In this document: positions 4,220 through 6,192 of the stretch, one piece after another
Position numbering within the stretch: the first letter of the stretch is position 1
Layout: every line of letters begins with the position of its first letter
Source of the DNA: Clostridia bacterium
GTDB lineage: Bacteria > Bacillota > Clostridia > Oscillospirales > SIG627
Reading direction: 5' to 3'
Length of the DNA stretch: 6,192 bases
NCBI GenBank assembly: GCA_017453605.1
Contig: JAFTEP010000079.1
Location: forward strand, 1 to 6,192
Position numbers and translations under genes: made by a program
The notes under the pieces: generated by a model
Database searches by the model: none
What the model was told of the DNA's origin: nothing
Seen by the model: only the letters and a program-made list of their open reading frames with translations

Positions 4220-6192
4220 ATGAAGATCGGGTTCGGACCTTTGGAATTTGAAGTTGACGGCGAAGGCCGCACGGCGTTGACAAGAGTTTTTGAGAGCGTT
4301 TTTCCGGGTGATCCCGCAAAACCGCTCAAAGCGGATTTTTCCTCTTTTGATCTTGCCGGAGGCGCCTCGGGAGGGATCGGCGGCTACGGACTCAATTATT
4401 CATCCGAGACTTCAAAACTCCGTTATGCCGGACACAGGATCGAAGGAGACACTCTCAGCCTCGTCCTTTCCGGGGAGAAAGTCGAGATCACGACCTTTTT
4501 CGACGTTTTCCCGGGCACGGACGCCTTCAGGGTCAGGCGAAGCTACAAGAACGTTTCGGCTGATGACGTCCGTCTTGAAAGCGCCCCGACTTTCGGCTTC
4601 AAATTCGCAGACAGAGCGCTTGCCGACTGCCGCGAAATGTTCTTCCACCGCTTTTCCAACACCCGCTACAGCGAATGTCTTCCGGTCGTCGAAAGTTTCC
4701 ACAGACTCGGGCTTTTCAACGCCAACACGACTTTCCATCTTGAAAACTGCGGAAACGCTTCCGCGAGGGAGAACGTGCCCCAGTGCATCTTAGAAGACAG
4801 AAAAAACGGCGGCTTTCTGATGGTCCAGGTCGAGAGCATGGGCGGCTGGTTCTTCGAGATCTCGTCTTCGGGAAACTCTTTTATCCTCCAGACCGGCGGC
4901 TCCTGCGCCTTATACAACGCCTGGAGCAGGACTCTTGCGCCCGGCGAAGTCTACGAGACGGTGCCGGTCGCGGTTTCTAACGGCAAGACCCTCAACGAGG
5001 TCCTCTCACAGATGACGCTTTACCGCCGCGCGATCAGGACCTTCTGCGAAGCCGACAGAAAACTTCCCGTTATTTTCAACGAATACATGCACCTATCCTG
5101 GGATTCTCCATTTGCCTCGAGAACGGCCGCTTTAGCGCCCTGCATCGCCTCCCTCGGCTGCGAATGTTACGTCATAGACTGCGGCTGGCACGATCCGCCT
5201 TCGGCCGACACCACCGTCGGTATGTACCGACTTTTCGGCACATGGTTCGAGGACCGCGAGCGCTTTCCGGACGGCATAAAGAGCGTTTCCGATCTCATGC
5301 ACTCTCTCGGGATGAAGTTCGGGCTCTGGATCGCTCCCGAGGTCGTCGGTTCCGAAAACAAAAAGATGCTCGAATACTACGGCGACGAGTGCTTCATTCA
5401 CAGAGGCGGAGTGAAGCTCTCCAACGGCACCGGGTATCTGCTTGACTTTTCTCATCCCAAGGTCGTCGATTATATGACCCGCACGATAGACCGGATGGTC
5501 ACGGAATACGGCTGCGACTATATAAAGTTCGACGGCTGCCCGAATCCGCGCTTCGGCCCGGACTCGGAGGTCTGCGCGGGCGAAGCCATGGAACGCTCCA
5601 ACGACGCGTTTTTTGCCTGGGCGAAGAGCATGACCGAAAGGCATCCGAACGTGATCTTCGAGGACTGCTTCGGAGGCGGCGAGCGGATGGACTACAGGAT
5701 GCTTTCCTCTTTCAGTCTCATTTCCACTTCCGATCAGACACGCGCAGACAGGTATTTCTACATCAGCGCAAACGCTTTGGCCTGCGTCCTGCCCGAGCAG
5801 GCGGCGGTCTGGAGCTACCCCGTCGAATCGGGCTTTCTGAAGGAGGATCCCGACTCCGCGGTCAGCCCGGAGCGAGTCGTCTTCAATATGGTCAATGCCC
5901 TTATCGGCAGGATCCACCTCGCTTCGCGCCTCGATCTTCTCGGAAAAGAAAAGCTCGATCTTGTCCGCGAGGGGATAGAACTTTATAAAAAACTCGTTTC
6001 CGAAAAACTGAAAGCTCTTCCTTATCTGCCGCGCGGTTACGCCGATTTCGGCGACAGCTTCGCCGCGTCCGGACTGAAGACCGACGGGAAAGTCTATCTT
6101 TTCGTCTGGAAGCTCGGCGGGGGAGACGAAGTCCTCGATCTGCCGGAGATCACGCCTTTAGGCGCGAGGGTGATCTATCCCGAAAAACTGCC
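4220..6192 (+). CDS. GH36-type alpha-galactosidase-like glycoside hydrolase (melibiase family), 3'-partial
   Basis: The frame runs from ATG at 4220 to the window edge: 657 residues without a stop. Bacterial GH36 enzymes are usually about 700-750 residues, so perhaps 50-100 are missing. Residues about 1-280 form a beta-rich N-terminal domain and about 290-590 the catalytic barrel. Family landmarks appear in order: NEYMHLSWDSP, IDCGW (319-323), the stretch with ERFPDGIKSVSDLMHSLGMKFGLWIAPE (only its end, 367-374, is the core motif), DYIKFDG (433-439), the C483/GGG/R489/D491 cluster, and STSDQT. By family alignment D438 is the nucleophile and D505 the acid/base. These enzymes remove terminal alpha-linked galactose, or related sugars, from oligosaccharides with retention. 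No signal peptide is present, so it should be cytoplasmic. Pocket residues differ from the usual family members: Cys for the second Asp of DDGW, KFD for KWD, and SDQ for SDD. The exact sugar is therefore uncertain. It has its own promoter but may also receive read-through from the regulator gene. Confidence 0.9.
   Translation, partial: MKIGFGPLEFEVDGEGRTALTRVFESVFPGDPAKPLKADFSSFDLAGGASGGIGGYGLNYSSETSKLRYAGHRIEGDTLSLVLSGEKVEITTFFDVFPGTDAFRVRRSYKNVSADDVRLESAPTFGFKFADRALADCREMFFHRFSNTRYSECLPVVESFHRLGLFNANTTFHLENCGNASARENVPQCILEDRKNGGFLMVQVESMGGWFFEISSSGNSFILQTGGSCALYNAWSRTLAPGEVYETVPVAVSNGKTLNEVLSQMTLYRRAIRTFCEADRKLPVIFNEYMHLSWDSPFASRTAALAPCIASLGCECYVIDCGWHDPPSADTTVGMYRLFGTWFEDRERFPDGIKSVSDLMHSLGMKFGLWIAPEVVGSENKKMLEYYGDECFIHRGGVKLSNGTGYLLDFSHPKVVDYMTRTIDRMVTEYGCDYIKFDGCPNPRFGPDSEVCAGEAMERSNDAFFAWAKSMTERHPNVIFEDCFGGGERMDYRMLSSFSLISTSDQTRADRYFYISANALACVLPEQAAVWSYPVESGFLKEDPDSAVSPERVVFNMVNALIGRIHLASRLDLLGKEKLDLVREGIELYKKLVSEKLKALPYLPRGYADFGDSFAASGLKTDGKVYLFVWKLGGGDEVLDLPEITPLGARVIYPEKL

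Noticed and set aside
4290..4793. + strand open frame of 167 codons inside the GH36-like gene
   Set aside because: It is out of frame with the gene that begins at 4220, which has a strong ribosome binding site and family motifs. The translation is Ser/Arg/Thr-rich noise.
5132..5917. Open frame of 261 codons on the - strand opposite the GH36-like gene
   Set aside because: It overlaps the catalytic barrel with its recognisable GH36 motifs. Its translation has no family features and it has no start signal.

Overview
The window looks like chromosomal DNA of a Gram-positive gut-type bacterium, most likely an uncultured member of the Clostridia. This is an inference from three things: strong GGAGG-type ribosome binding sites, sigma-A-like TTGACA/TATAAT promoters, and an ECF-type vitamin transporter S component beside a MocR regulator. 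The coding DNA is fairly GC-rich and the short control regions are AT-rich. Base and codon use look even across the genes. I see no insertion sequence, CRISPR array, tRNA or rRNA gene, and no gene-free stretch longer than about 120 bases.

Layout: (1) Bases 2-2041 (+) are the 3' part of a large glycoside-hydrolase-like gene whose start lies upstream of the window. (2) A strong hairpin at 2082-2111 lies between this gene and the convergent next gene and probably terminates both. (3) Bases 2132-2650 (-) encode a small membrane protein, an ECF transporter S component. (4) Bases 2651-2769 are a compact divergent control region with overlapping promoters and an 8-bp inverted repeat (AACTGGTC/GACCAGTT). 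(5) Bases 2770-4140 (+) encode a MocR-type regulator, a winged helix fused to an aminotransferase-like domain. (6) Bases 4137-4219 hold a well-formed promoter, a 23-bp imperfect palindrome and a strong ribosome binding site. (7) Bases 4220-6192 (+) encode a GH36-type alpha-galactosidase-like enzyme that runs off the right edge of the window.

Two themes meet here. The outer genes are carbohydrate-active enzymes, probably acting on oligosaccharides; the GH36-like protein has no signal peptide and should be cytoplasmic. The inner pair, S component plus divergent MocR protein, is a self-contained regulator/transporter unit of the sort linked to vitamin B6 uptake in Firmicutes. The most unusual point is that the MocR protein has Arg (R297) where the family has the PLP-binding Lys, and Phe (F266) where a PLP-contacting Tyr is usual, so it may not form a normal internal aldimine. 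The GH36-like enzyme also departs from the family at several sugar-pocket positions, and its promoter carries a separate operator-like palindrome.
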